Positions 1 to 7,805 of a stretch of DNA of 64,000 bases are shown here, one piece after another; position 1 is the stretch's first letter; every line of letters begins with the position of its first letter. The stretch is from Actinomycetota bacterium. GTDB taxonomy: Bacteria > Actinomycetota > Aquicultoria > SURF-47. The notes beneath the pieces are model-generated. The model searched no databases. It was not told the origin of the DNA and saw nothing but the letters and a program-made list of their open reading frames with translations. The position numbers and the translations under genes were made by a program. The stretch is taken from contig QZJE01000014.1 in the NCBI GenBank assembly GCA_003599235.1, positions 124,001 through 188,000 of the forward strand. Direction: 5' to 3'.

Positions 1-791
1 TCAACTCTGGCTTCAGAACAAAGCAGTCGTTGTACTAATTGTTGCCTGCTCATCTCCAAACTAAATATAGCTACCGGCACTTTTTCCTTAACCCCTACAT
101 GCTGGGCAATTGAAAGTGCTAATGAAGTTTTGCCCATAGAAGGCCTGGCAGCTACTACTATCAAATCAGAAGGATGAAAACCCGAGGTTATGGAGTCTAA
201 ATCATTAAACCCTGTAGGCACCCCGGTTACATGGGCTTTGTTTTCATAGAGATGTTCGATTTGCTCAAAACCTTCAACTAATAATTCCTTGATATGGGAG
301 AAGTTCTCCGAGATACGTTTTTGGGCAACCTGAAAAATTAAGCTCTCAGCTTTATCTACTGTTTTTTCAATGTCTTCTGGGGTTTCATAGCCCAAAGTAG
401 CTATATCGGAGGCTACCCTTATTAAAGCGCGAAGGGTGGCGTTTTTCTCAACAATCTCGGCGTAGAACTTAGCATTACTGGCCGCCGGAACGATGTTTAC
501 CAGAGTGTGGATATAAGATTTTCCACCGATATCTTCTAAAACACCGTTTTTTTTCAGCTCTTCGGCTACCGTTATCGGATCAGCAGGCTCCCCTTTGGAA
601 TATAGCTTGACGATAGCTTCATATATTTGGCGATTAGAGAGTATGTAAAAATCTTCGGGGTGGATTTTCTCGACCACATCAGGGATAGCATCTGGGGAGA
701 TAAGCATCGATCCCAGAAGTGATTGCTCAGCTTCAAGGTTATGAGGTGGTATTTTATCTACAAAAACGTTTTGCTTCTTAGTAACAACCAA
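1..791 (-). CDS. dnaB: Replicative DNA helicase DnaB (partial, C-terminus off window)
   Basis: Hexameric 5'-3' helicase that opens DNA at the replication fork. The visible 263 residues hold the N-terminal primase-interacting domain (PPHNLEAEQSLLGSML near residue 14) and the start of the RecA-like ATPase with Walker A ARPSMGKTS near residue 215, followed by IFSLEMS. No ATG is suitably placed; a TTG at 791 preceded by GGCAAGGGAATAGA (AAGGG six bases upstream) is the best start. It is the last visible gene of the rpsF-ssb-rpsR-rplI-dnaB block, a common bacterial order. The remaining part of the ATPase domain lies beyond base 1. Confidence 0.93.
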   Translation of the reverse strand, partial: MVVTKKQNVFVDKIPPHNLEAEQSLLGSMLISPDAIPDVVEKIHPEDFYILSNRQIYEAIVKLYSKGEPADPITVAEELKKNGVLEDIGGKSYIHTLVNIVPAASNAKFYAEIVEKNATLRALIRVASDIATLGYETPEDIEKTVDKAESLIFQVAQKRISENFSHIKELLVEGFEQIEHLYENKAHVTGVPTGFNDLDSITSGFHPSDLIVVAARPSMGKTSLALSIAQHVGVKEKVPVAIFSLEMSRQQLVQRLLCSEARV

Positions 792-876
792 TCTATTCCC
801 TTGCCTATTGAAAAGTAGTTTCTATTCTATACGGCAAGTGTTGTTCCTGCTAGTGCTTTCTTGAAGATTTTTCGAG

Positions 877-1521
877 TTATTTAGAGGATTCTTCTTCTTT
901 TGATTTTTCTTGAGTTTCTTCTGGTTTCTCTTCTACTTTTTCCTCTGGTGCTTCATCGGTTTTTTCCTCTTTTTTGCTTTTGGCCTTTGCTGCCTCTTTA
1001 GCCTCTTCTGCCTTTTCCTTTGTCTCTCCTTCAGCCTTTAGCTCTTCATCCTTTAGCTCTTCTGGCACTTCAACTTGCTCACCACTAACCTCTAAAGTCA
1101 ATTTGGCTTCAACCTCTGGATGAACTCTCAGTGTAACCTCATAATTACCGACTTCTTTGATTTGATCGCCTAAGATAATCATCCGATTATCAATATCTTC
1201 TCCTAATTGATCGTAAATTAGCTTAGCAACATCAGTTACAGTAACCGAGCCGTATAACTTGCCCGTTTCGTTTACTTGAACAACATCTTTAATCTTTTTA
1301 TCTTTAAACTTTGCTGCATACTTTTCAGCTTCTTTTATACGCTCTGCTTCCCTGCGCTCAATAGCTTTTCTCTTAAACTCTAAGTCTTTTAAACTGCCCT
1401 TAGTTACCTTTACAGCTAAGTTCTTAGGAATTAAAAAGTTTCTGGCGTAACCATCGGCAACTTCGATTACATCACCTTCTATGCCTAAAGAAACAACGTC
1501 TTCGCACAAAATTATTTTCAC
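877..1521 (-). CDS. rplI: 50S ribosomal protein L9 with long acidic/lysine-rich tail
   Basis: L9 binds 23S rRNA at the base of the L1 stalk. The N-terminal 23S-binding domain is clear (MKIILCEDVVSLGIEGDVIEV, then GYARNFLIPKNLA), followed by the linker helix and the C-terminal domain to about residue 150 (LRVHPEVEAKLTLEV). The protein is 214 residues where about 150 is usual; the extra 60 or so are almost only E, K, A, P and S, a low-complexity tail presumably disordered. It sits 13 bases downstream of rpsR in the same operon. Confidence 0.95.
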   Translation of the reverse strand: MKIILCEDVVSLGIEGDVIEVADGYARNFLIPKNLAVKVTKGSLKDLEFKRKAIERREAERIKEAEKYAAKFKDKKIKDVVQVNETGKLYGSVTVTDVAKLIYDQLGEDIDNRMIILGDQIKEVGNYEVTLRVHPEVEAKLTLEVSGEQVEVPEELKDEELKAEGETKEKAEEAKEAAKAKSKKEEKTDEAPEEKVEEKPEETQEKSKEEESSK

Positions 1522-1534
1522 TTAACTCTCCTGC

Positions 1535-1786
1535 TTAACTCGGTTTTCTAGTATAAGGAATCAAAGCCATTTGCCTGGCTCTTTTAATTGCCATCGCCAA
1601 CTTATGTTGATGCTGAGCACAAGTACCAGTTGTCCTTCTAGCCCTTATTTTTCCTTTTTCGGAAACAAAGCGCTTCAATAAATCGATATCTTTATAATCG
1701 ATATCTTCAATTTTATTCTTATCAAAAAAACAATATCTGGCTCTCTTTTTGATTATTTGTTTCTTTTCGGGTTTTTTTCTTTTCAA
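1535..1786 (-). CDS. rpsR: 30S ribosomal protein S18
   Basis: S18 is a small-subunit platform protein that pairs with S6. The family core is present ([22 protein letters not shown] then MALIPYT). The start is TTG inside a TTGA overlap with the ssb stop codon, so translation is probably coupled to ssb. Zinc-type S18 has a CxxC pair near the N-terminus plus C and H in the GTC..HQ segment; here only one N-terminal Cys (RYCFFDK) remains while C and H of GTCAQHQ are kept, suggesting partial loss of the zinc site. Confidence 0.94.
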   Translation of the reverse strand: MKRKKPEKKQIIKKRARYCFFDKNKIEDIDYKDIDLLKRFVSEKGKIRARRTTGTCAQHQHKLAMAIKRARQMALIPYTRKPS

Positions 1787-2220
1787 AACGGTATGTCCTC
1801 TCCTTCAGGCTCTTCTTCTAAGGGTATGTTGTCATCGAGTTCCTGAGCCGGAGGCTGTTCGCTTTTGCTTGAATCCTTAACATTATCTGTTGAGACCATA
1901 CGGCTTAAAAATTGAACATTATCAGCCACCACTTCGACAGTAGAGCGTTTTTGCCCTTCGCCTGTTTCCCAGCTGCGGCTTTGAAGCCTTCCTTCAATAG
2001 CTACCGAGGACCCTTTAGATAAATATTGGTTGCATAGTTCAGCTAATTTACGCCAGGCAACCACATTGAAAAAATCAACTTCTTTCTCGCCGGCCTTGTT
2101 TGCAAACTGCCTGTTAACAGCAATTCCAAAATTGGCAACAGCTGTTCCGTCAGGGATGTTTCTTAATTCTGGATCTCTTGTTAGATTACCTACCAAAATC
2201 ACGCGGTTTAAGCTAGCCAT
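1783..2220 (-). CDS. ssb: Single-stranded DNA-binding protein
   Basis: Protects single-stranded DNA and recruits replication and repair proteins. Residues 1-105 form the OB fold ([46 protein letters not shown]). A short linker leads to the acidic tip ending in GEDIPF, the classical C-terminal peptide that binds partner proteins. At 145 residues its length is normal. It lies between rpsF and rpsR, its usual place. Confidence 0.96.
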   Translation of the reverse strand: MASLNRVILVGNLTRDPELRNIPDGTAVANFGIAVNRQFANKAGEKEVDFFNVVAWRKLAELCNQYLSKGSSVAIEGRLQSRSWETGEGQKRSTVEVVADNVQFLSRMVSTDNVKDSSKSEQPPAQELDDNIPLEEEPEGEDIPF

Positions 2221-2229
2221 TATAAATCC

Positions 2230-2553
2230 TCACTTTTTCTCTAATTTCTCAAACTTACTCTTTTTAGGCTTAACGACTTTAAAAATACCGTGCCTTATTA
2301 CTTCGCCAGTTATTTTTAGGACTCGGTTTAACTCAGAGATTGTTTTGTTGTTGCCAGAAAAGTAGACGACAGTATAAATAGCTTCGGTTTGATCAGCAAT
2401 AGGATATGCAAGTTTACGCTTTCCCATGGGAGAAGTTTTCTCTATTTTGCCCCCGTTTTTTTCAATCGTCTCTTCGGCTTTTTTAAAAACTTCATCCTCG
2501 TGCTCTTTATCAAGAGACGTCGGGGTTATAAGCATCACTTCGTAATCCCTCAC
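2230..2553 (-). CDS. rpsF: 30S ribosomal protein S6
   Basis: S6 binds S18 on the platform of the small subunit. The family pattern is RDYEVMLITPTSLDKEH near the N-terminus and KRKLAYPIADQTEAIYTVVYF in the middle. An upstream ATG would add 26 residues, but a GTG at 2553 preceded by AAAGGAGGG at ideal spacing gives a 107-residue protein that fits the family and is preferred. It is the first gene of the operon continuing to ssb, rpsR, rplI and dnaB. Confidence 0.94.
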   Translation of the reverse strand: MRDYEVMLITPTSLDKEHEDEVFKKAEETIEKNGGKIEKTSPMGKRKLAYPIADQTEAIYTVVYFSGNNKTISELNRVLKITGEVIRHGIFKVVKPKKSKFEKLEKK

Positions 2554-2666
2554 TTTGGCCCTCCTTTGGTCTTGGCTTTTATAGCCTTCGGCTAAACTCA
2601 CATCTTGCGGCTTAGCAGAAGCCCGAGTCACTCGGGTAGTGAGATTGAGATATTATAAAGGTTAAT

Positions 2667-3617
2667 CTATTCAAAAGCAAGGTTTTTAAAACCACTACTT
2701 ATTTTCCCAACACTGGCTGCCAGTGACAACAATGCCAATAATCCTAAGCTTAAGACAATCAAATCAATTTTATTTGTCTTTAGGCCGGTTGTTGATTGAC
2801 TAATCCTGGTATTAGCTTTGGTTTTTGGCTTTACAGACGGCACTGCCAAGCTAATCCTGTTAAAGGCAATTTTTATTGAGGGAACAGTGATTTTGTTTGC
2901 AATCAGTGGGCGAACAAGATTAAGACTGCTTGTTGTGCTGGATTGTGCTTTTTTTGCTTTAGCATGAAAAAGCATTTTTTCGAAAGCGGCTCCTGCAGCA
3001 AAGTTACTTAAAGCAACTGGCTGTAAGGTTAATGGTAGCTCTGAAGTAATAGGGGTTTGAGCTGGCTCCGGATTGAATATTGCCTTACCAGACAGAATCT
3101 GTTTTTCAGTTAAATAGTTATTTTCAATAGGCTGAGACTCTACCTGTATCGGGCCAAAGTCCAGTGGATTTCCGTAACGCTGCATTGGATCTTCTATGGT
3201 GGCTAAAGGATTAGTTATCAAGGCAAAGTGAAGATGAGACGGTTGGCTGTCTCTTCCACCGCCGGTTACTCCTACTTTTCCTATCGGCTGGCCGGCTACT
3301 ACCTGTTCGCCTTTTTTAACTAGCCTCTCTGACATATGCAAATAGGTCGTGCGCCAGAGCCCATCATGCTCAATTCCTACAGCAATGCCATGAGAGCCCC
3401 CGCTATATGTCCAATATATTTTCCCAGCTAAAGGAGCTACTACCGTTTCTTGTTCCTCTGCTGATATATCTACCCCATAGTGTGTATTATCGAACTGCTT
3501 TAAGACCTCACGCTTATCCCAATTGTCCAATGGCCATTGATTAAACCTAAGCTGAGCATGGGAGACACTTGGAAAGACAATTAACAATAGGGCGGCAAGC
3601 AAAAACAACTTCTTCAT
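2667..3617 (-). CDS. Secreted M23 (LytM-type) metallopeptidase, C-terminally membrane anchored
   Basis: Probably a cell-wall endopeptidase or hydrolase activator acting outside the membrane. A signal peptide covers residues 1-21 (ending VSHAQ). The M23 domain spans about residues 45-135, with zinc/catalytic elements HYGVDIS, TTYLHMSE and SHLHFAL. A long Ala/Ser/Pro-rich region follows, and a hydrophobic segment near residues 288-306 (IDLIVLSLGLLALLSLAAS) suggests a C-terminal anchor. The start ATG follows a strong AGGAGG. It is monocistronic between rpsF and ychF. The cleaved bond cannot be told from sequence. Confidence 0.88.
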   Translation of the reverse strand: MKKLFLLAALLLIVFPSVSHAQLRFNQWPLDNWDKREVLKQFDNTHYGVDISAEEQETVVAPLAGKIYWTYSGGSHGIAVGIEHDGLWRTTYLHMSERLVKKGEQVVAGQPIGKVGVTGGGRDSQPSHLHFALITNPLATIEDPMQRYGNPLDFGPIQVESQPIENNYLTEKQILSGKAIFNPEPAQTPITSELPLTLQPVALSNFAAGAAFEKMLFHAKAKKAQSSTTSSLNLVRPLIANKITVPSIKIAFNRISLAVPSVKPKTKANTRISQSTTGLKTNKIDLIVLSLGLLALLSLAASVGKISSGFKNLAFE

Positions 3618-3726
3618 TTATCCTCCTATATAGATCAGTTTGCAAGAAGTAAGAGGGAAGAAAAAACCCTCCTACTAATTAATTTCGCAGCAGAGGATAA
3701 TGAATCCTTTATTTTTTTTAAAAAAA

Positions 3727-4809
3727 TTACACATTAAACTTAAACAACACTACATCGCCGTCGGCAATCACGTATTCTTTGCCTTCCATACGCAGGTGAG
3801 CATTTTCTTTAGCCACATTCCAAGAGCCGTCTTCTATCAAGTGCTGCCAATCAACAACTTCAGCTTTTATAAAACCACGCTGCATATCGGTATGTATTTT
3901 ACCCGCTGCCTCGGGTGCTGTTGTGCCTGCCCTGATAGTCCAAGCCCGGCATTCGTTAGGCCCTACCGTGTAGAAAGTTATTAATCCAAGCAAACTATAA
4001 CTAGCCTTTATTAACTTAGATAGCCCCGATTCTTCAATTCCTAGATCATCTAAAAAAGCTTTCTCTTCTTCATCGCTTAGCTGACTTATTTCAGCTTCAA
4101 TCTCGGCTGATATTTGTATAGCTTTAGAACCCTCTTTAACTGCAATTTGCCTAACTTGTGTTAAGAAAGGATTATTTTCGTTTCCAATTTCAGATTCTTC
4201 CACATTGGCTACATATATTACTTGCTTATCTGTCAAAAGATTAAGCGGCGATAGCTGCTCTTCTTCCTCATCATTTAGTCCGGCCAAACGAACCGGTTTG
4301 CCTTCTTCCAGGGCAGTTTTGGTTTTTTCTAATACTGCTAGTTCTGCTTTCACTTGTTTTTCTCCCGATTTGATTTCTTTTGAAATTTTCTGTATTCGGC
4401 GCTCTGCCATATCAAGATCAGCCATCGTAAGCTCTAGATTGATAACCTCGATATCCTCTGCCGGATTGGCAGGATCGGGGTTCTGTTCATTGGTAAAACA
4501 GCGAACCACGTGGGCAATTGCCTCGACTTCCCGGATATGGCTTAAGAACTTATTACCTAGGCCCTCGCCTTTACTTGCCCCTTTGACTAAACCGGCAATA
4601 TCGACAAATTGAACCGAGGTAGGTGTTACCTTATCGGGTTTGATAACTTGGACAATCTGGTCAAGACGACTATCTGGAACAGTAGCCACCCCTAAATTCT
4701 GATCAATAGTAGTAAAAGCATAGGCTCCAACCTGAGCTTGCCCTTCAGTAAGCGCATTAAACAAAGTAGATTTTCCGGCGTTAGGCAGGCCCACGATTCC
4801 TATTTTCAT
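3727..4809 (-). CDS. ychF: Redox-regulated ATPase/GTPase YchF (Obg family)
   Basis: A universal translation-associated P-loop protein that prefers ATP. The G1 motif is GLPNAGKST at residues 7-15, G3 is DIAGLVKGASKGEGLGNKFL, and the C-terminal TGS-like domain contains FYTVGPNECRAWT and MQRGFIKAEV. The length of 360 is normal. No clear Shine-Dalgarno precedes the ATG; the upstream 80 bases contain one copy of the structured intergenic repeat at 4825-4906. No obvious partner gene is nearby. Confidence 0.95.
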   Translation of the reverse strand: MKIGIVGLPNAGKSTLFNALTEGQAQVGAYAFTTIDQNLGVATVPDSRLDQIVQVIKPDKVTPTSVQFVDIAGLVKGASKGEGLGNKFLSHIREVEAIAHVVRCFTNEQNPDPANPAEDIEVINLELTMADLDMAERRIQKISKEIKSGEKQVKAELAVLEKTKTALEEGKPVRLAGLNDEEEEQLSPLNLLTDKQVIYVANVEESEIGNENNPFLTQVRQIAVKEGSKAIQISAEIEAEISQLSDEEEKAFLDDLGIEESGLSKLIKASYSLLGLITFYTVGPNECRAWTIRAGTTAPEAAGKIHTDMQRGFIKAEVVDWQHLIEDGSWNVAKENAHLRMEGKEYVIADGDVVLFKFNV

Positions 4810-4824
4810 ACTTATAGTTTATCA

Positions 4825-4906
4825 CGAGGGTGGCTCAATTGAGGGCTCCCATCACGCGCAAGCACTAGCTGCTGAGCATGATGGGAAACAATCGAGACAG
4901 GACCCT
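4825..4906. repeat. Structured intergenic repeat, copy 1 (empty-site form)
   Basis: First of three copies in this window (others at 9064 and 13709), all on the same strand. Shared blocks are TTGAGGGCTCCCATC, ATGGGAAACAA and GACAGGACCC. It can fold as nested helices: AGGG with CCCT, CTCAATTG with CAATCGAG (one mismatch) and CCCATCA with TGATGGG. This copy lacks the 20-bp palindrome found in the apical region of copy 3, and the surrounding bases CACGC|GCAAGC match copy 3 exactly on both sides of that insertion. It lies between ychF and a phosphatase gene. Confidence 0.85.
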
Positions 4907-4912
4907 GTAATA

Positions 4913-5710
4913 TCATTTGTTTTTTACACTAACAACAAGTTCTACTAGGATTTGACCGACTTGGCCGGAAGCAAAATTACCCTGATTATCATCCATGGGA
5001 ATGATAATTACGTCCTTGCCCCTGGCTTTAGCTACTGCAAAAGCAGCGTCGTTGGTATCCATCACCGTAATCGTTTTAATTCCTCTATTAATAGACTCCC
5101 CGGCAAAACCATGGTCGGCAATAACCAGCCTAGGGACCTCCTCTAAGGCATCTAATAATTTAGCCATAGGCTCACCGTTGTGAACATGAAGCATCTGATC
5201 TCCATCAGTCAACGTTGCTACCCCTTCAATATAATCTATCCAATGCACATCATCGTGCTGACCGCAATCCGGACACCTCTGCCGGTTAACTTCCACTCGC
5301 ATCCTGGGAAGTAAAATCTCATGCTTAACACTTAAATACCTGGCTAATTCAGTATAAAAAGAAAGCATGCTGCCGGGGTGACCGGTTGCCATGATAACTT
5401 TAGAGTCCGCCAGCATTGACGCTAGCTCCTTGGCTGCAGCCATTAAACCTTTTAGGGTAGAGCTGGGACTGATAAAACCAGTGCCTTCGATTACTTTTTC
5501 ATCACTTGAACAACCCGTAATTTCGGCAATGTTTTGCAAAACCTCAGATGGATGCAGTTGGCTTAAACCTTTGATGCCAAAAGTTGCGTAAGGCTCACCC
5601 TTTATCAGCCGTTCGATATTTCTAAGATTGGTAAAGCGATTGTGACCTGTTCCCTGACCACATACTTGTAATTCTGTTAAACGATTTTTTATTTGCTCTA
5701 AATCAATCAT
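4913..5710 (-). CDS. Predicted phosphatase-family protein (PF15698-like)
   Basis: Resembles an uncharacterised phosphatase family frequent in actinobacteria. Visible features are SSTLKGLMAAAKELA, the ATGHPGSMLSFY motif near residue 108, a zinc-ribbon-like CPDCGQHDDVHW at about 145, and VIADHGFAGESINRG and IPMDDNQGN towards the C-terminus. The substrate is unknown. It overlaps the upstream DUF3343 gene by 8 bases, so they are probably co-translated. The family assignment is from memory of the motif pattern, not a search. Confidence 0.7.
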   Translation of the reverse strand: MIDLEQIKNRLTELQVCGQGTGHNRFTNLRNIERLIKGEPYATFGIKGLSQLHPSEVLQNIAEITGCSSDEKVIEGTGFISPSSTLKGLMAAAKELASMLADSKVIMATGHPGSMLSFYTELARYLSVKHEILLPRMRVEVNRQRCPDCGQHDDVHWIDYIEGVATLTDGDQMLHVHNGEPMAKLLDALEEVPRLVIADHGFAGESINRGIKTITVMDTNDAAFAVAKARGKDVIIIPMDDNQGNFASGQVGQILVELVVSVKNK

Positions 5711-5921
5711 TTTTAATCTCCACTACCTTGTAATCAAGCTGGGCTTTATTAATTAACTCCTCTATTCGATTATAGTCTTTATCAGAGGCCTCCAAGGCAA
5801 TGTTGCAACCGGTAGAGTATCTTTTAGGCACAGGCACAACCTTTGGCCTAATTTTATTTCTTTTTAATACCTTTTCTGCAGATAATTGGTGGTGAGTAGA
5901 TTCGAAAAGAAATAGATACAT
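5703..5921 (-). CDS. DUF3343 family small protein
   Basis: A 72-residue protein matching DUF3343, a putative sulfur/selenium-carrier-like family common in anaerobes. It starts MYLFLFESTHHQLSAEKVL and has the characteristic STGCNIALE segment with one Cys at about residue 39. It sits in an apparent three-gene operon between a small beta-rich protein and the phosphatase-family gene. The biochemical role of the family is not established; electron or sulfur transfer is inference. Confidence 0.75.
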   Translation of the reverse strand: MYLFLFESTHHQLSAEKVLKRNKIRPKVVPVPKRYSTGCNIALEASDKDYNRIEELINKAQLDYKVVEIKND

Positions 5922-6158
5922 TTAAACAATAGGGTAAGCAGCAATAATACTATCTTTGCTTACAGCAATAAAGTCGGTAGTATCAATTATTTTATCGCTT
6001 TCCAGGTCTAGGATTTCTACATCGGTTAGAGCAATAAAGGGTTTTGCGTGGGCATTTAATGAATCAAGAACTCGGCCACCTTGCATAATCATCATATCGC
6101 CTTTGATGCGACATAGGCTCGTATATATAATAACCTTGCACTTCTCGGTTTCAGACAT
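5922..6158 (-). CDS. Small conserved hypothetical protein
   Basis: I do not securely recognise this 78-residue protein. It is predicted beta-rich, with a GDMMIMQGGRVLDSLN segment and LTDVEILDLES, a pattern seen in short actinobacterial proteins of unknown function (possibly DUF6812, from memory). It is the first gene of the minus-strand operon with the DUF3343 and phosphatase genes, directly abutting the DUF3343 start. It diverges from the bldD-like gene across about 160 bases. Confidence 0.6.
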   Translation of the reverse strand: MSETEKCKVIIYTSLCRIKGDMMIMQGGRVLDSLNAHAKPFIALTDVEILDLESDKIIDTTDFIAVSKDSIIAAYPIV

Positions 6159-6321
6159 CCTGCTTCTAGCTTAGCACAGTAAAAAAAAGAAATAAATTAT
6201 TTCTTTTTCACTAATTATTAGTGTTTTAATAAAGATTAAAAAATTGTATACTAAGCTTGCTTGCAAAAAAGCTGTTTTTAGTTTAAAATTAGTATAACTA
6301 GCTTGTTAAGAGGAGGTGAGC

Positions 6322-6810
6322 ATGGAAAGTCAAATTACAAGCGCTGTCGGAAAGCGTTTGCGCAAAGTCAGAGTACAAAATAAATATAGCCTCAAAGAAG
6401 TAGAAAAGATGACTAAAGGAGAGGTTAAAGCTTCAATTCTAGGAGCTTACGAAAGAGGAGAAAGAGTAATATCAGTTCCTCGTTTATTCGAACTTTCCCA
6501 ATTCTTTAACGTTCCAGTTGAGTATCTATTAGCAGACTCCGCTATCAGCCCAAAAGAAACTGATACCAGCGCTGCTGTTGACGACAAAACCGGTATCAAG
6601 GTTGATTTAATTGCTCTTAACAAGCTGCCCGATAAAGATGTGGGCCCAATTAAAACTTACGTTAATAACATTAAAAAAATGCGTGAGGACTTTAATTTAG
6701 AAGTAATCACAATTAGGCAAAGTGATATCCGTGCTATTGCAGCCATGTATCAAACTGAGCCGGAAAATGTAAACAAGCGTCTTAATAAATTAGATTTGGT
6801 AAGAAGCTAA
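6322..6810 (+). CDS. bldD: BldD-like c-di-GMP-responsive transcriptional regulator
   Basis: An XRE-type helix-turn-helix covers about residues 8-70 (KRLRKVRVQNKYSLKEVE, then GAYERGERVISVPRLFELS), with the ordering and spacing of Streptomyces BldD. The C-terminal domain keeps the c-di-GMP signature: BldD has RGD-x8-RQDD, and here REDFNLEVITIRQSD gives RxD-x8-RQxD. A perfect AGGAGG at 6311 lies five bases before the ATG at 6322; a GTG at 6316 overlaps that site and is rejected. Length 162 versus 167 in Streptomyces. It likely acts as a c-di-GMP-dimerised repressor; targets cannot be told. A tandem HD-GYP gene at 60690 could degrade the ligand. Confidence 0.87.
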   Translation: MESQITSAVGKRLRKVRVQNKYSLKEVEKMTKGEVKASILGAYERGERVISVPRLFELSQFFNVPVEYLLADSAISPKETDTSAAVDDKTGIKVDLIALNKLPDKDVGPIKTYVNNIKKMREDFNLEVITIRQSDIRAIAAMYQTEPENVNKRLNKLDLVRS

Positions 6811-7805
6811 ATCAACAGTTCTGCTATCTGAACAGCGTTTAAGGCTGCTCCTTTGCGAAGATTATCCGATACTACCCAGAGGTTAAGACCTTTTGGCACA
6901 GAGCTATCCTCTCTAATGCGGCCTACAAAAACATCGTCTTTACCAACACAATCTATTGGCATAGGATAGGCCAGTTCAGCCGGATCATCAATTACCGATA
7001 TGCCTGGAGCCTCAGATAGAAGCTCACGTGCTTCTTTGGCAGTAATTTTGTTTTCTGTTTCGATATTTACACTTTCAGAGTGCCCGATAAAGACAGGAAC
7101 TCTAACAGTGGTAGCGCTAACTTTAATACTGCGGTCCAGGATTTTTTGGGTTTCTTTTACCATTTTTACTTCTTCCTTGGTATACCCATCATCAAAAAAC
7201 ACGTCGATATGCGGGAGAACGTTAAAAGCAATCTGGTAAGGATATACCTCATTACTTAAAGGAACATTAGCAGAATAAGCCCGTGTTTGCTGGGAAAGCT
7301 CAGCTACCGCTTTGGCGCCAGTACCAGATACCGCCTGGTATGTTGATACAACCACTCTTTTAATTTTTGCCTTATCATGTATGGGCTTTAAGGCCACTAC
7401 CATTTGGATGGTTGAGCAATTAGGATTAGCAATAATGTTTTTGTGCTTCTTAATTGCTTGGGGATTGACCTCCGGCACTACCAAGGGCACATCTTTGTCC
7501 ATGCGGAAAGCACTGCTGTTGTCAATCACAATTGTGCCTTGCTCGGCTGCAATTGGAGCAAATTGTTCGCTAACTGAGCCTCCGGCAGAAAAAAGAGCAA
7601 AATCAATTCCTTCAAATGAACTATCTTTAAGTTCTTCAACATTATAGCCTTTTCTTTTAAAAGTAATACGCTTGCCTTCAGAGCGCCTGGAGGCTAAAAA
7701 CTTGATGTTGTCTACCGGAAAATCCCTTTGCTCAAGAACCTTACGCATTTCCTGGCCAACAGCTCCGGTTGCCCCCACAATGGCCACATTATATCTATCA
7801 GACAT
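6807..7805 (-). CDS. asd: Aspartate-semialdehyde dehydrogenase
   Basis: Reduces aspartyl phosphate to aspartate semialdehyde, the branch point to lysine/diaminopimelate, threonine and methionine. The Rossmann motif GATGAVGQEM is N-terminal, the catalytic Cys lies in NPNCSTIQM, and the substrate/acid-base His segment is IGHSESVNIE. The preferred start is ATG 7805 with GGAG upstream; it overlaps the lysC stop by 8 bases, giving coupled translation. The gene converges with bldD, overlapping its end by 4 bases. Confidence 0.95.
   Translation of the reverse strand: MSDRYNVAIVGATGAVGQEMRKVLEQRDFPVDNIKFLASRRSEGKRITFKRKGYNVEELKDSSFEGIDFALFSAGGSVSEQFAPIAAEQGTIVIDNSSAFRMDKDVPLVVPEVNPQAIKKHKNIIANPNCSTIQMVVALKPIHDKAKIKRVVVSTYQAVSGTGAKAVAELSQQTRAYSANVPLSNEVYPYQIAFNVLPHIDVFFDDGYTKEEVKMVKETQKILDRSIKVSATTVRVPVFIGHSESVNIETENKITAKEARELLSEAPGISVIDDPAELAYPMPIDCVGKDDVFVGRIREDSSVPKGLNLWVVSDNLRKGAALNAVQIAELLI

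Noticed and set aside
3648..3674. Hairpin GTAAGAGGG...CCCTCCTAC as a terminator
   Set aside because: The T-run lies in the loop rather than after the stem, so it does not meet the intrinsic-terminator pattern on either strand.
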